Notes: generated by a model not told the origin, from the sequence alone. 64,000 bases of DNA from Lepidurus packardi (GCA_023053545.1 JAKZAN010000004.1:5456001-5520000); one strand, 5' to 3'; shown: positions 32,496 to 45,401, counted from the first letter of the stretch. Numbers and translations: made by a program.

Positions 32496-35400
32496 ATGCA
32501 GATTCCATTAAGACAACAACTTTTGTTTGTTATCCAGGAAAATAACACGGATAAATTCTTAGCTCTCACAAGCGATAAGGATAAACACACAGATGTACAT
32601 AACAATAACAAAAATAATATCTTTAATGTGTTTAACGTTTTATGGTCTATGCGGAGTAGTATGAACAAATACTGGCTTTGGGGGAAGCCTTAAAGGAATT
32701 AAACAGAGCGCAACTTGATACTGTCTGGGAACGTTTATGTGAATGGATAGCCGAACAGTACCTAAATATCCCACTCAACACGTCTGAAGAAAAGGTAATG
32801 GTCTTTAATTACATGACATCAATGGGATTTGCAATTTGCTTTTGCCCAAAATACACAAAATAAAATAAAAACAGGAATCCTCCGTGGAACACCAGAAAGC
32901 CCTTAAAATTATGAAGGTAATCATTCGATTGGTTACACTGACCACCAAAAATTTGCCCAAAAGTGATTTTCCTGAAGAACTTACACGTGTTGTCAAAATA
33001 TTAAACAGCATTCTTCCGGAGCTCCCCACATCAGAAGTAAATGTCCGAATATTCTCTCTTGTGCATTGTTCTAATGTTGTCTATGTTATATTTAATTAGT
33101 GGAGCCTGTGCAGTTGTATTGTTCGCATGTGCATGCTTTGGTGGAAAAACAATTTTCCTGACAGGGATATGATTGCCATGCATACCTTCACCTACTTATT
33201 AGACGAATCGCTCAAGAACAGCTGCAGGGTAAAACTTTTTCCTTCAGTGTTTCAAAAATTGCACTCATAGTGTTTTAAAAACATGTACTTCTAGCAAGCT
33301 GACGTTAAACGTGTCTGGGATATGCGAGAATGTTTGAATCCCGTTTTTGTCATGAACAATTTCAACCCCTTGAGATTAAAGCTTTTAAAAGTAGCCCAAA
33401 GCGACACATATCTTAGCGAAGATAAGGAAGGCCGGAAAGTAATAGCCTATTTGTTTAACCTGGGCCCGGACTTCATCGATGCCCTGCACAAAGCCATCAA
33501 ACAGCGAATACCGTATTGCTCGGTCAAAGAAGCGGAAGCTTATGGTGAAATTTATTTAAGAGCCTGGCGAACAGTCACTAAGCACCAAGACGTGAGTCTC
33601 ACTTGTCCCTAGAGAAATTTACGACTATTTCGGATTTATTCTTTTAGCTAATTGCCGAGAAATGTCTGCAAGACCTCATGTTCCATGCGATTCACGCCCG
33701 TCGTCAGACTACGCTCCTCAAACCCGATTTTCCGCAAGAAAAGCCCGTCCCGATGGCCACTTTACTTTTCGTGCTTTTGCACGGAATGCACCAGCAAAAT
33801 GAGCACAGCGCCACTGCAGAAATGTTGTACCAGCTTTACCAGCCTTTACTCTTCCGTGCCATGAAGGTATTTTTATGAGCGCGTTTTTTGCGCAATTTAT
33901 ATAAACATCCAATAATTTCAGGTGGCTAACGCAGATGTGCGCGCAAATGCTGCGCGGATTTTCTTTGACATATTTCCTTTGCAAGCACCAGGCGAACTGC
34001 CTGATAAAGAACAGTCCATAAACAGTCAATTTGAAATGATCAAACTATTACTACGCGACCAAGTACCCTTGGTTCGCATTTCTGCATTGGAAGTATATAT
34101 TAGTCAGTAAAAGTTATACTCCTTATACAATTTTATGGGTTCATTAGGGGTTATGTCAAATGCTGGCGGTGAAGAGCCATAAATTACCTGCAGAATACCT
34201 GCCCAAATACCTTATACTCCTGACTTCTAGTATGATTTTTGACGCTTCTAGCTTCGACGTTCGCGTGGCAGTAATTGAAGGTCTTCTTGCCATGCTACAA
34301 AACCCTACGAATCACCCTCTTCTGAATACAGTAAACATGTCTCGCAAAATTTCGTCTTGTCGGTTTTTACCTTTTTTGTCGTTTGAATTAGATTCTTCCC
34401 AGATGTTCAGTAGTACTACATGATGTGAGCGAGCACGTACGGGCTGCTTTCGTAGACCTGCTCATCGGAGTCAGAGAGTGCAAAACATTAGAAATCTTCG
34501 ACATCGTGTCGTTGAAGACTATTACCGCCCAGTTAGTTAACGAAAAATGCACCAATGTCTCCAAGAAGCTTGTCAAGCTACTTTACCCGTACGTGCACCC
34601 AGACATCGATAAACCTATGCAAAGCGAAAATTTCAACAAATTCATGTACTTCGTGGAGGTAAATCTGGTTTTAGAATTATAATCTTTATAATTTTTTTAA
34701 TGTTTTTAGTGTTTGCCAGAATAGTTTGATATGTTTGTTTCGTCCCATTAATTTCTAGTCTGTCCATTCATGTTTAGGAATACCGAGCTGCGTCGAGAAC
34801 CTTTTATCGGAATTCGAGAAACGAAATCTCGTGGAAGGACGCCTATAAATTTGTGGCTTTGCTGATCAAATTTGTTACGAATTATGCTGTTGGGCACAGC
34901 AATGCGGGACAAGAAAGTGATCAGAAAAGGAGTCGCAAACAACTGGCCGAAGAAAAAGGAGACGAGGAGCAAGGGAAAGGTACCTGGTAAACTGTAGAAG
35001 TAATATAGACATACTTGCTAAACGTGTCAGTATTGCAGATGTGGATAATGACGATTCAGCGGGTGAAACTGAAAATGGTGGAACAGAAAGTGATTTTCCG
35101 GTAGCCAGTGAAGAAAACTTGCTTGGCATTTTCGACGTAATGTGTGTCTTGCTGACGATGCATATGGACATTTTATGCAAGCCCGCTTATTCCCAATACC
35201 TGGATGTTTTAAGGAAACGTTTTCTGAAGAAACTCCCTGTCGTTCAGCGCTTCTACAAGGTTAAATGAATCTGCTGTTCTGAAGATTGAAATTAAAGGAA
35301 ATTTATCTTTTTGTTCTGGTCAAAGCAGCATCGGGAATGTGCGCGTTCGTTTTTGTACCTGGCAAGCTTATTGCTCAATTATTCCTCCACAACTCTTCCC

Positions 35401-37359
35401 AGCATGATGGCCAACAAGCTAAGGTCTCTTCCGGAAAACGCCACAGAGGAACAGTACTGCTATATATTAGATATTCTATGCAATTGGCACAGGGCCGATG
35501 ACGTGCTGGAGATAGTTACTGAATGGATTACTGCCGAGCTCGACGAGGTAGTTACCTACACTTTTTGTCGCTCTTCTAACTGCCTATTATCGTAGAGTAA
35601 CCAGGCGAATGCTACTGCAGCAAAGAACAGAGGCCCAGACAGGCGAGTGCAATTTAATTTAAATGGCGTCGACCAGCCCAAACCTTTGCTCGCCTTTGCA
35701 TTTCTCAGCTACTTGCTCAAGAACCCGAGCACCAAACGCCAACTGCTAAAAAAATTCGTCAAACAGTCCTTGGAACTCAGGAATAAGCTCGCTTCAGTTC
35801 TCGTAAGGACCTCTACTTAACTGAACATTTAAAACAGAAATTCTATACTTGTTTCGTGAAGGACCTAATTGAGAGGCGGATTAGTCACAATATTTTAACT
35901 CCGTCGAACGCTTCTTTGATGAAAGCGTTCAGTGCTTACTTGCGACTCGCCGCTGTCTTAAATTTTGACCTTTTTAGCAAAGAATTGAAGGCCAAATCAA
36001 ATCTGGACGAAAACGACAAACTCGCGATGAACACTTCGGAGCAGTTTTTAAATATCTTTGCCTGGGCTGAGCGGTATGTCTTTATTTATGTATCTGAAAC
36101 AATAAGGATCTAAGGACTTGTTGGAAGATAGGTCACTGCTGCCTTGTTTAGGGCAAGCCCAAAAGAATACTAGTAGGAAAAGACCCAGGAGGAAAAGCCG
36201 GCGTTGCTCCTCCCCAGAGGCGGAATTGAATTGTCTCTCTCTCGTCAGCGAACTCTTGGCTGTAGCAGACTCCTTGATTATCGTGCATGGAGTTAACAAG
36301 CCTTTTGGGGTCGGGTTAGGGGAATTGATCTTGCGATGTCTGCAGCAATGTAATTTCGGGCCGAATTTGCTAGTACTTTCTCTAATTTGGGGTAATTTAC
36401 TTAGGTGAGGCGCCCGTACTGCTGGGAAGTGCTATGCAGATAGCTTGCAATTTGCAGCTCTTCTTTCTAAACCAAGACCCACCGGAACTTACCGATGAGG
36501 TACCTCATTTCAATCGAGAGACTTTAGATGAACCCATTGTGGGGGAAATTGTAGCTGGCGCCTTAGCTGTTTGGAGTCGCAAAGCTAGCATGACAACAGA
36601 CATGATTGTTTACCACACTGTAAGAAAATTTTAGATTTTGAGATGGATTGCGTTTTAATTCTGATTTGTCATAGGATTTAAACTTGTTCAAGTTGTTCTT
36701 GAAAAACATACTGCTGGTTTATTGTAAAGGTGACGTTTTCATGCCTGTGAAGGGATTGTTGGATAAAATTCTGATGTCCCTAATCACCGGTACAAGAGCT
36801 TCCCTAATAGGGGTAAAATTTTATTTTATTATATTAGATGAAAGCCCTCTGATTCTGGTGAATCGGTTTCATTGTAGGAAATCAATAAAGATGTGCCTGA
36901 AAAACTCGATGCCTTACCTGCCCTGGTTGCTTCTCTACTGGGTGCACTTAGCAACAAGATTGTTGGAGACTTTTTCCTGACTCATCTGACCCGTTGCATA
37001 CAACAATTAGTAGGAATTTTTATGGCGTTTTGGCTCGATGTAATCCTGTCTTTCTTAGGATCTGACTCAGCTTGTGGCTGTTTTACATATATTGTATCCG
37101 CTATGTAAAGAAACGAAAACTTTTAGCCTAGGGTCTTTGCAAAACTGCGTCATAAGCGCCGAAACTCTAATGGAAAGTCTTGGACAAGAGGCTAGTCGCA
37201 CAAACGACCAAGCCGAGGATGAAAGCCATTTCAGCGAGGATATGGAGTAAGTATTATTATTTGATTCTTTTTTAAATATTTTTTTATGCAAATCTCAACA
37301 GGATTCGTGAGCTCGCCAGGGGCATCATTGAAGATTTAAAAAAGAAATTGCAACTTTAA
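32496..37359 (+). CDS. NCAPG2: Condensin II non-SMC subunit G2
   Basis: Twenty exons: 32496-32594, 32660-32794, 32875-33036, 33100-33228, 33295-33591, 33648-33866, 33922-34092, 34148-34330, 34392-34658, 34778-34979, 35039-35259, 35326-35547, 35596-35802, 35862-36073, 36132-36349, 36405-36619, 36675-36812, 36878-37009, 37059-37246, 37302-37359. They total 3675 nt, 1224 residues (human 1143). The chain aligns along its length with NCAPG2 landmarks: VKRVWDMRECL, YLFNLGPDFIDALHKAIKQ, EIYLRAWRTVTKHQD, ADVRANAARIFFDIFP, IFDASSFDVRVAVIEGLLAML, SEHVRAAFVDLLIGV and CNWHRADDVLEIVTEWI. These form HEAT-type helical repeats. The protein works in condensin II with SMC2/SMC4 to compact chromosomes. An acidic insert lies around 34.9-35.1 kb. 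The acceptor of exon 14 is uncertain by 27 nt, in frame. The start lies only about 55 bp past a Helentron end. Confidence 0.93.
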
Positions 37360-37728
37360 CACAAACCACGCGCGCTAATGTTTGAAATGCCTTCCTCTAG
37401 CCTATCGGTTTCTAGCGTGTCGATTTTGATTTTTTCGCTCTATCGATATGTCAACAAAATTTCAATACCAATACCAGGGTCATGATTCCATGTGGGGATC
37501 AATATACTTGTGTACTTAAAGTGTCTGTTTTAAATAACTCAATTTTTGTGATTTATGACTCTTAATTTATATTTTGTTGGAACGACATCGTGCTTCCCAA
37601 CTGCTGAAAGATGTGTTTCAGCTACGGCGCTACGTTTATCAGGTAATGCCATGCGTTGGCGAGATTTGTTCCCCAAGCATTGAATATAAACATTCAGCTG
37701 GAGCTGCTTTACTTATATGACTTGTTAT
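37360..37728. other. Interval after NCAPG2
   Basis: 369 bp of AT-rich sequence holding the NCAPG2 3' UTR. Nothing else recognised. Confidence 0.4.
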
Positions 37729-39556
37729 TAGCTATGCAAGGAGCATAGCTTATTCTATCGTTTTCCGGGCCAGAAGCGTGCCACCTCCCAGTGGGTGGTT
37801 TGGCACAGCAAGCTTCCCGTAAGCGCTGTGCATTTCCTGGGGGATTTCGTGGGGAGTTGGATAAGGACTAATAACTTGAACTAGCATGTCCGCCAAGCCA
37901 AATGAGCTCGGAGGGACGTTTTGCCTGCCCTTTCTTCGTCGCATGGACGTTTACTGTTGTTGTGATTTGTAAGTAGTCTGTTCGTTGCTATGGTTCGTGC
38001 TGTTATTTAATAGCAGCTACGTGTGTAATTCCATTTTTTTTAAAGGATAAGTCCTTTAAGTTTTAGTTACGTATGTTTTGTTCTGTTATTGGCGTTTTTC
38101 CTTTGGACCACTGGTGCAAGATTTTCTAGCACTTACTTTTTCAAACACACCATATCGTAGTGTTTGGAAAACTCAGTCGGTGTCGAAAAATGCAGCACTG
38201 TAAGTCTATATTTCCCAACGAAAAACGCCATGCATATGTCTGAATTGAGTTTATTCGTAATGCTAGTTTATAAACACTAACGTTGTAATGTTACAGTGAC
38301 AGTTCCTTTGTCCTCGGGTTTCTTATGAATTGCATATTATTTTGTTACATTTAATCTATTTAGCGACGTTTGATTTTTAGAATAAAAATTTACTATCAAT
38401 GACTGAAACGAGAAAAAATTACGCAATATTATATTTCAAGCAGGTAAGGCAGGTTACAATAATCGATTGACGACGTTAATGCAACCTGTGCGTACCTGAA
38501 CCAGCAAGTATATGTATGTAATGGAAATATGTTACGTAAAATAATAAATGTAAACGCTTACTATTTACTCATAATATCGATATTACAGCTGCTTTGGGAA
38601 TTGGACTTGCTCCTCGGAAGTGGGAAGGCAACTAAGTTTACAGTAAATTGGAGGAGATATGTACCGAAGATAATTGCGGTGGCCAAAGAACAAAACTGTA
38701 AGACTATTAGGGAACTTCTCCTCAACCCGGCGTACGCGCTTTTGGATGATGACTTTGGTAACAACACCGTTACCTTACGGTATGGCAATATATACAAGAC
38801 AAGACGCAGTCCTCTCAAATATAGCATCGACAAACTGTCTAGAGCTGTGCAGCACATACATAACAAAGCAATCTTTGTACATTTACGCTCTGTATAGACA
38901 CCATTCAGATAGCATGGATGACTTCTATGACACCTTACACCACTTCGTTCAAAGTATACAATATTCTACCGACAGAATTGTGTTAATGGGTGACTTTAAT
39001 ATATATATATACATAACAAACTACACGAGGAAAAAATAAAACCAATAGAATCCATACTAAAACCATTAAACCTAAAACAACACATGACACAACAGACTAC
39101 CTCTCAACATTAGATCTTCTCTACACCAACTTTCCAACAAGCACAACCGGAGTTTACGCAACATACTACACAGATCACAAGATCATATATACCGACCTAC
39201 CCAACATATAACACTGACTTTCGGACAAACAAAACATCATTTACAGTTCACATCATATTACATTTCAATACTCAAACACATAACTCGTAAGCAACACAAA
39301 CTTAAGTGTCACATACTCTTAGCTACCATACACTTCCATCCATCAATTTTAAACAAATCACACCAATCCATTATTTACATTCACGCTTCCACTTTACAAC
39401 CCTACAACTCCCAACATTTCCTTTCCGCGAATTTCGATTCCATTTGGCCCATCTACCGTGTGACGCACAACACATTCACATGCATACAAAATAATCCTAA
39501 CAACTACCCGTTCACTATACTTGCATAGCTCACTCGACAGCTCGCCTGTCGTCTTG
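37729..39556 (+). mobile_element. Helentron remnant, copy 2, with an unrelated internal segment
   Basis: The left 137 bp (37729-37866) are close to 30347-30478 of copy 1: one palindromic unit, then the 'cagaagcgtgccacctccca' block. The right part (about 38789-39556) matches copy 1 from 'tatacaagacaagacgcagtc' to the terminal hairpin CGACAG-N5-CTGTCG at 39535-39551. Shared features include the disrupted endonuclease frame (HLRSV then a stop) and GDFNI. In between, 37867-38788 has no counterpart in copy 1. The ends AGCTATGCAAGTA (left) and its inverse (right, about 39517-39531) are intact here. The LINE of copy 1 is absent. Confidence 0.75.
38588..38788 (+). pseudogene. Exon-like open segment inside Helentron copy 2
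   Basis: After a pyrimidine-poor but usable 'ttacag', the frame reads LLWELDLLLGSGKATKF, VNWRRYVPKIIAVAKEQN and IRELLLNPAYALLDDD, then runs in frame into the Helentron sequence ([19 protein letters not shown]). The composition is protein-like, unlike the AT-rich surroundings, but I do not recognise the family. It could be a fragment of a host gene captured by the Helentron or of another mobile element. There is no start codon with support and the fusion stops at 38897. Confidence 0.4.
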
Positions 39557-39795
39557 TTATAGTATCTAAATGTTTTTAGATTTTTCTGTTTAAACGGAAA
39601 ACTAAAATTGCAGCGATTTTTTTAACCGAAACACCAAAAAGCACGAATTAATTTATTGCCTAGCGGCGAACTTGACAAGAAATTGTAATAGCAGTGCGAG
39701 TAAAGTTTATTCCTAAAAGGACGGTACGGGTATATTAGAGTACAGTTAGTCCAAAATCTGACCCATCTAAAATAACATTCATTACTTTATTCTAG

Positions 39796-40902
39796 ATGGA
39801 TTTGCTTGCCAGTTACGGGGACAGTAGTAGTAATGAAGAGGATAGCTGTGATCCATGGGCTTCATCGAAAGTTTCTATGAAACGCTGTTTAAAAGATGAC
39901 AACACATATCAAGTAGAAACACAGAGCGGGAGAGCAATAAAGCGTCCTAGCGCAAGAGAGGGTTCAGACCAAATTGAAAGACAAACGCTCCATAACAGCA
40001 GTACTTTCAAGTACTCTTTCAGTGCAAGTAAACATTTCGACTCCGTTTTAACTTTTATCTCATCTTTTCTTAAGGTTACCTTCTCCATTTAGCGGACTTG
40101 CGTTAAGTATTCAAGCTGCAAGTGACGATCCTAGTCTGCATGAAGGGCGAATCCGATCTTTCCCACATGAACGCGGTAACTGGGTCTCACACGTATATGT
40201 AAAATGTAAGATTGAGACAAGCTTTTTTTTAAAAAATAATATTATAACTGCATTTAATAGTCATCTGTCTGTATTCACAGGGCCTACTAATGATATTTGG
40301 CAAACTACAGCCCACGACCTTGTACAGTGGTGTTCGGATCTCGGTTTTAAGGTTTTCGAAGAAGGACACGTGAGCCTCAGCAGAACTTTAGTCGTACAGC
40401 ATCACTGGATTGACGATCTCGTATTAACGTTAAAGAAATCTATAGCTCACATTCAAAGGTAGCATCACTTTCAAAAAACATACAAAAATTTTTAAAATAA
40501 TTAAAGCATTGTAATGAAATAGGGTCAACTTATTTACCGGAGATTTGGAAGTTTATGTAAATGACGAAAAGACCAGAACTTTTTTAGGCTTTACGGTCTT
40601 TCCGGAACATGTTTTAGAAATGATTGTCGGCGTTATCGATTCCGTAATAACGGAGTACAGGCTAGAACCTTATTACAAAGTAAATATTATAATTTTCCTG
40701 TGGTATTGATGTAAGTGTTTTCAAATTCTTTTAGAATCCATCGTTTCACGTGAGCATAGCTTGGGCACTCGGAGATTGTAGCGAACAGTTACGAGAACGA
40801 TTGCCGGGACTTCGCCCTTTGCTGCAGAACAATCAAAGTTGCCTAGTTGAACAAGTGTGCATAAAAACGGGTCACATAGTTTACACTTGTCCCTTACAAT
40901 GA
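39796..40902 (+). CDS. USB1: USB1/MPN1, U6 snRNA 3'-phosphodiesterase
   Basis: Five exons, 39796-40010, 40075-40205, 40281-40458, 40523-40679 and 40735-40902, give 282 residues (human 265). The start MDLLASYGDSSSNEED is the usual acidic USB1 N-terminus. Then come RIRSFPHERGNWVSHVYV and the two catalytic HxS motifs of the 2H phosphoesterase fold, HVSLS and NPSFHVSIAW, with TRTFLGFTV between them. USB1 trims the oligo-U tail of U6 snRNA and leaves a 2',3'-cyclic phosphate that stabilises it. The exon 1 donor (gtactc) is chosen because it gives the right phase and a 64-bp intron. Confidence 0.95.
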
Positions 40903-40969
40903 GCCCTGCAAGGACTTAAGTTTATGCCATGTTAACGAATTTGGATATCACAAATTATTGTATTGATTT

Positions 40970-42188
40970 TCATGGATAGTTTTCCTCCACTTGACAAATT
41001 ATACATGGAAAGGAGTTGTCTTGATTCCTAGGTTTAAAAAAAATCGACAAAAGTTTCGGATTATAGCATTCAACACTAAACAACGAAATATTAGCCCAAG
41101 GATCAATTTTCAAAAGTTTCCACTCTTTTTCGATTTCAGTCAACCAATCGGCCAGTTCAGCAGCGGAGAAGAGTCCAGTATTTTCAGTCTTGCTAACAGA
41201 CGGAATACTTTCGTTGGGTTCCGGGCATCGAAACGTGGAAACATACTCATCTTTTGTTTCACTTTCTGTGATTTCGAGTGCCAGTGATCCTACCCATTCT
41301 ACCAAGTCATACGGATCCGTTTCTTCCAAAAGTGGCATTTTGCTGTCGTCGATTGTATGAGAAGAATCTTTACCAGCCACGCTTATTTCAACACCTTTTG
41401 CTTCCCAGTAGGCTGCTAGAGATGACGTGCAAATCGTGTCAAGGGGTGGGATCCATTTAACAAGCAGCGAGTTTTTCAGGGGAAATATTTTTTGTAGGAA
41501 TCCGTACAAAACGTTGTAGTGCTTTTTTCCCTCGTGGAAATTCGGATCAATCATATTGACCACAAACACTACAAAAGTTACTTCAATATTTTTTTTTCAA
41601 CTAAAGGCTTTTGAAATACGTACCTCGGTGGTCCGGTTCTGTCGTTGCTTTTGAACTGGGAGGTAACCCCAGTTTCTGAGAATGATCTTTTCGCAGGTGG
41701 AGTTCAAGATTTCCCTCCGGTGTTATAACCACCCAATCGTCTAGTCCGCAAGGGTTTTGTGGCGCTGCCATAAATTTACCTGAATACAGTATACACTATA
41801 ATCTGTTATTTAAAAAGACAAAATATCAGATACTACCTCGTTTAATGAATGCTTCCCGGAAATCAGTTTCCAGTAATAAGTACAGAGGAAGGTTATTGAT
41901 TTTGTACGTCACAGAAGGAAAACGAGCTTGAATTGTGAAAGCATCATCTTCACACTGTGATGCGATGAAAGTCTTAACCTAAAATCGGAAGAGTTTAATT
42001 TTTTGAAACGTAAAAGACTAAAGTTTGAAAAGAAAAAAAAAGAGGGAACTTACACTTCGAAATAGTGGGGGGATTTGAGCATGACGAGGTACTTTCTTTA
42101 ACTTATTAATAAAGGCTGACAATTCACATTCATATGATTGGAAACACGATCTTGGCACTGGAAAGTTAGTAACTTCTGGACTTAGCAT
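40970..42188 (-). CDS. RPP40: RPP40, RNase P/MRP protein subunit p40
   Basis: Four exons, 42054-42188, 41837-41978, 41624-41779 and 40970-41568, give 343 residues (human 363). The pattern matches RPP40 end to end: NNLPLYLLLETDFREAFIKR (human LPLHELITPEFISTFIKK), ALLPNG-like VVITPEGNLELHLRKD, FVVNMID, the WHKTG-type block replaced by KNSLLVKWIPP, and DLVEWVGSL..EYVSTFRCPEP (human LFDWLGAV..FISTYCCPEP). It is a protein subunit of RNase P, which cuts tRNA 5' leaders, and of RNase MRP. It converges on USB1 (67 bp between stops) and diverges from La. Confidence 0.88.
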
Positions 42189-42521
42189 GATGAACTACTG
42201 TTCACTTAATCGGGTTTAGTTTAAAACCTGCCCAAGACCCCGCTAAAAGTATTTTTGCCCTACAATGTGCTCGTAATCTTGATTGGTGCTGCCACCTGCT
42301 ATCAGAACTCAACAAGCAATAAAATAAATAATTTTCGTTTTGTTAACGGAACCTCCCTCAAGCGGGTATTTTTTAAGCTTACTGAACAGGCGGATAGACG
42401 CTCGCTTGTGCACTTTACTCTACCACGTGTGTTGCCGGGTAGGATTTCTAATAAAATTTGCAAAAAAATATCGTCATTTACACTTGTATTTTGTAAACAG
42501 TTATAACCAAGAATCCCAAAT
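42189..42521. promoter_or_regulatory. Divergent promoter of RPP40 and La
   Basis: The 333 bp between the outward-facing start codons of RPP40 and SSB must carry both promoters. A poly-pyrimidine stretch and several T-rich runs lie next to the La start. No named motif recognised; the call rests on layout. Confidence 0.55.
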
Positions 42522-43963
42522 ATGGTAGACGACGCCAAACCCGAGGCTGCGAACAATGCCAATGGAAGTGAAGCAAAAACTGCAAACGCGGATGAACCCT
42601 CAGAACTTGAACAGAAGATAATACGTCAAGTCGAAGTAATTTATCATATTTTCAGAATCTTACAAGTTTAACTGCCTTGTTTTTTAGTATTATTTTGGAG
42701 ATTTCAATGTCGCAAAAGATAAGTTTATGAAGGAGCAGATTAGTCAGAATGACGGATGGATCCCTATGGAAACCATGCTCAAGTTCAAGCGTCTCGCACA
42801 GCTTTCCTCCGAAGCAGCTGTCATCGTACAAGCTTTGAAAAAATCCACCTCTGGACTCTTGGAGGTATTTTGCTAACGTTTGAACTAAGAAGGCAGCAGT
42901 TTTTATGTGTATATTGCTAGGTTAATGAAGATAACACTAAACTGCGGCGGACGAAACCAGTTCCTGATAATAGCGAGGAATGGCAAAAGAGCACCCAAGA
43001 TCGTACTGTGTATTGCAAAGGGTTTGTACGAACAGAAACAACATTAGACAGTCTCCTTGACTTCTTTAAAGCGTACCCTGGAGTGGAGAATATTCAGGTA
43101 GTTTAAATGAAAAGAAATCCAAGTTGCGAAACTAAATTTTGTCGTATAGATGCGATTTTTCCCCGGGAAAAAAGACAGTGCTAGACAGTTCAAGGGCTCT
43201 GCACTAGTTTTGTTTAAGAGCAAAGAAGAAGCCCAAGCTTTCTTGGATCGGAGTACTGTGCAATATATGGGCAAGGAATTAATGGAACGCAAATGGATGT
43301 CTGAGTGGTCTGCAGAGCATCAGAAGCAGAAAGATGAGACTTTAACCAAGAAGGCGGAAAAAGAAGTAAATCAATCTTTCGAGACGCATACGTGGTTTTA
43401 TAACCTTCCTACTAGGAGTCCAAAAAGGAAGCCGAAAAAGCGATCCCGGAGTTTACTCTGCCCAAGGGAACCGTCTTATGCGCCGAAGTTATACCCGATG
43501 GTGTTGGTCACACTCAATTACGGCAAGCCATCAATGATCTGCAGGACGTGGAGGTGGCTTTTGTCACATTTGAGGACAAAAAAGCGTATATACGCATGAA
43601 GGAGGAAGGAGCAGCCAACAAGGTATATATAGTTGGTCTCAATACCTCTGAAGTTCATTTTAAGCAAATGGGAATTTAACGTAGGTTATGGAAAAACTGG
43701 GAAGTGAAGGCCTAACTGTTCCTGGTCAAGAAGCCAAGATTGCAGTTAAAGTCTTGGAAGGAGAAGAAGAAGAGAAGTATCTGCAAGACGCTGTCAAGAA
43801 CATGAGAGAAGCTATGCAAAATAGAAATAGAGGAGGCAGGGGGGGTAGAGGGGGTAGGGGAGGTAGGGGTAGTTTCCGTGGTAAACGGGGTGGCAGAGGT
43901 GGTTTTAAGCGCGGACGTCATGGCGGTGAAGATAGGGGTCCTAAACGAGCGAAAACTGAGTAA
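42522..43963 (+). CDS. SSB: La protein (SSB)
   Basis: Six exons, 42522-42635, 42688-42864, 42921-43097, 43150-43365, 43416-43622 and 43685-43963, give 389 residues (human 408). The La motif starts at QVEYYFGDFNVAKDKF and includes MLKFKRLAQLSSEAAVIVQAL. The first RRM follows with VYCKGF and GSALVLFKSKEEAQAFL. A second, divergent RRM (xRRM type) contains VLCAEVIPD and VAFVTFEDKKAYIRM. The C-terminus is a Gly/Arg run (residues about 345-380) with a basic end, as in other invertebrate La proteins. La binds the UUU-OH ends of new Pol III transcripts and protects them. Confidence 0.97.
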
Positions 43964-45401
43964 TTGAAGCTGTTTTAATGGATCGGTTTAAATCGCGCGT
44001 GTGCATACCAGCGAATTTTTTTATTTTGTATTTGGCGCCAAGTGAGAGGGATGGTGTTTAAACGAGAAAATACACTTTCTACTCTAAAAAATTCCGTTTT
44101 TGTCTATACGTATATGAATGAGTTTTCAAGTAAAGAGTTTGCATTTACTTGGAACAAAGCTTAAAATTCAATTTAGGCGCCATAGCTTGTAGGCCAAGCC
44201 TACCTCTCGAAATCCATTGAGTGTATTGGCTTTGTCTCTGTCATGTAGGCAAGTAACAAATGTTGGGATTGGTTGAGATTCTTCCGCCAGGCCACCTGCA
44301 TCCGGTTTGGACCAATGGCGGCCGCTGTTGCTTGACTGCATAGGCCCGTTGACAGGAAGCACAATAATTATGCTTGTGATGTCTGACGAAAAAGTAACCA
44401 CAATTGTAGTGTTAGTGCAAAGGTTTGGTGCCGGATTTTAGCCTATTTATATTATGTAAAGGTGAGCATTCCTCGTGATTTATGCAAATCTTGTGTCATT
44501 GCTGCTAGTCGGTTAAAATCGAGTGAAGTTAGGCCGTGTTTTCAGCATGGCCCTGGCAAGGCAAGGCCATACGGCCATGGACCCCCTTGCAACCCCCATT
44601 CTTTGCTATGTTAGCCGCCTTATCCGCCCTGTATGGAAGCCCTGCACCTCCCCTTGCCTTCGTGACCCCGGTCCAGCTGTCCCTTGGCTTCGTTGTTGTT
44701 TTATGCCTTGTCCGTTACATTTAATTCTCTAGCCCCAGTTATAACTTAAATTCTCAGCGCATTTATGCGAGCCTAGCCCCTAAAACTAATCAATGAGGTA
44801 TGTTCGAGTGTAGCTATAAAACAAAAAAACCATTTGCAGTGTTTAGGTTATCTGAGCTTCCAACTCTGCCTTTCAAGTGTGTTGCTGTGGTGTTTCCCCC
44901 AAGCCAAGCATTCTTGGGCCAGTTTGATGTTTTGCTTTGGCTAGAAGAAAGAGAAAAGAACAGTGGAACTCGAGTTAAGGCGTCAAGGGAAAAGCTGTGA
45001 CGATTGTGTGAACGTTACAATTGCATAAGCGTATGGCTTTTCCCCTGCTGACTTAATTGATACGTTCATTACCAGAAGACTATGTTCTTTGTCGGGAACA
45101 TTCTTGGGTCTGACGCACTGGGTTGGATCTTATTGTGGAGTTAACAAAAGTTGTTTTAGGACTTTTTTTTCTCACCAAAGTTTCTTGTGTGGTTTTGAAC
45201 CTGAACGAAATTATTGGAAAAAGAACTGCCTATTAATTACTGTTTCTATTCCTCCGCTCTAGGTTTCTATGTTTGTTGGATTATCGTGATGCTTCCTCAT
45301 ATTAATGATCAAGCCAGCAACAAGCCAAACCTGCCCAAGCGAGTGGACTTGATTGTTGCTCCCCTCTCGTGTGCTTCTCTTCTGTGTCGTTGCTGACCAT
45401 T
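43964..45401. other. 1.4-kb upstream region of the kismet gene
   Basis: No coding exon recognised. It contains the La 3' UTR and the promoter and 5' UTR of the CHD gene; a pyrimidine-rich tract before 45370 could mark a 5' UTR intron acceptor. Short ORFs at 44523-44732 and 44800-45000 look like chance. Confidence 0.4.
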
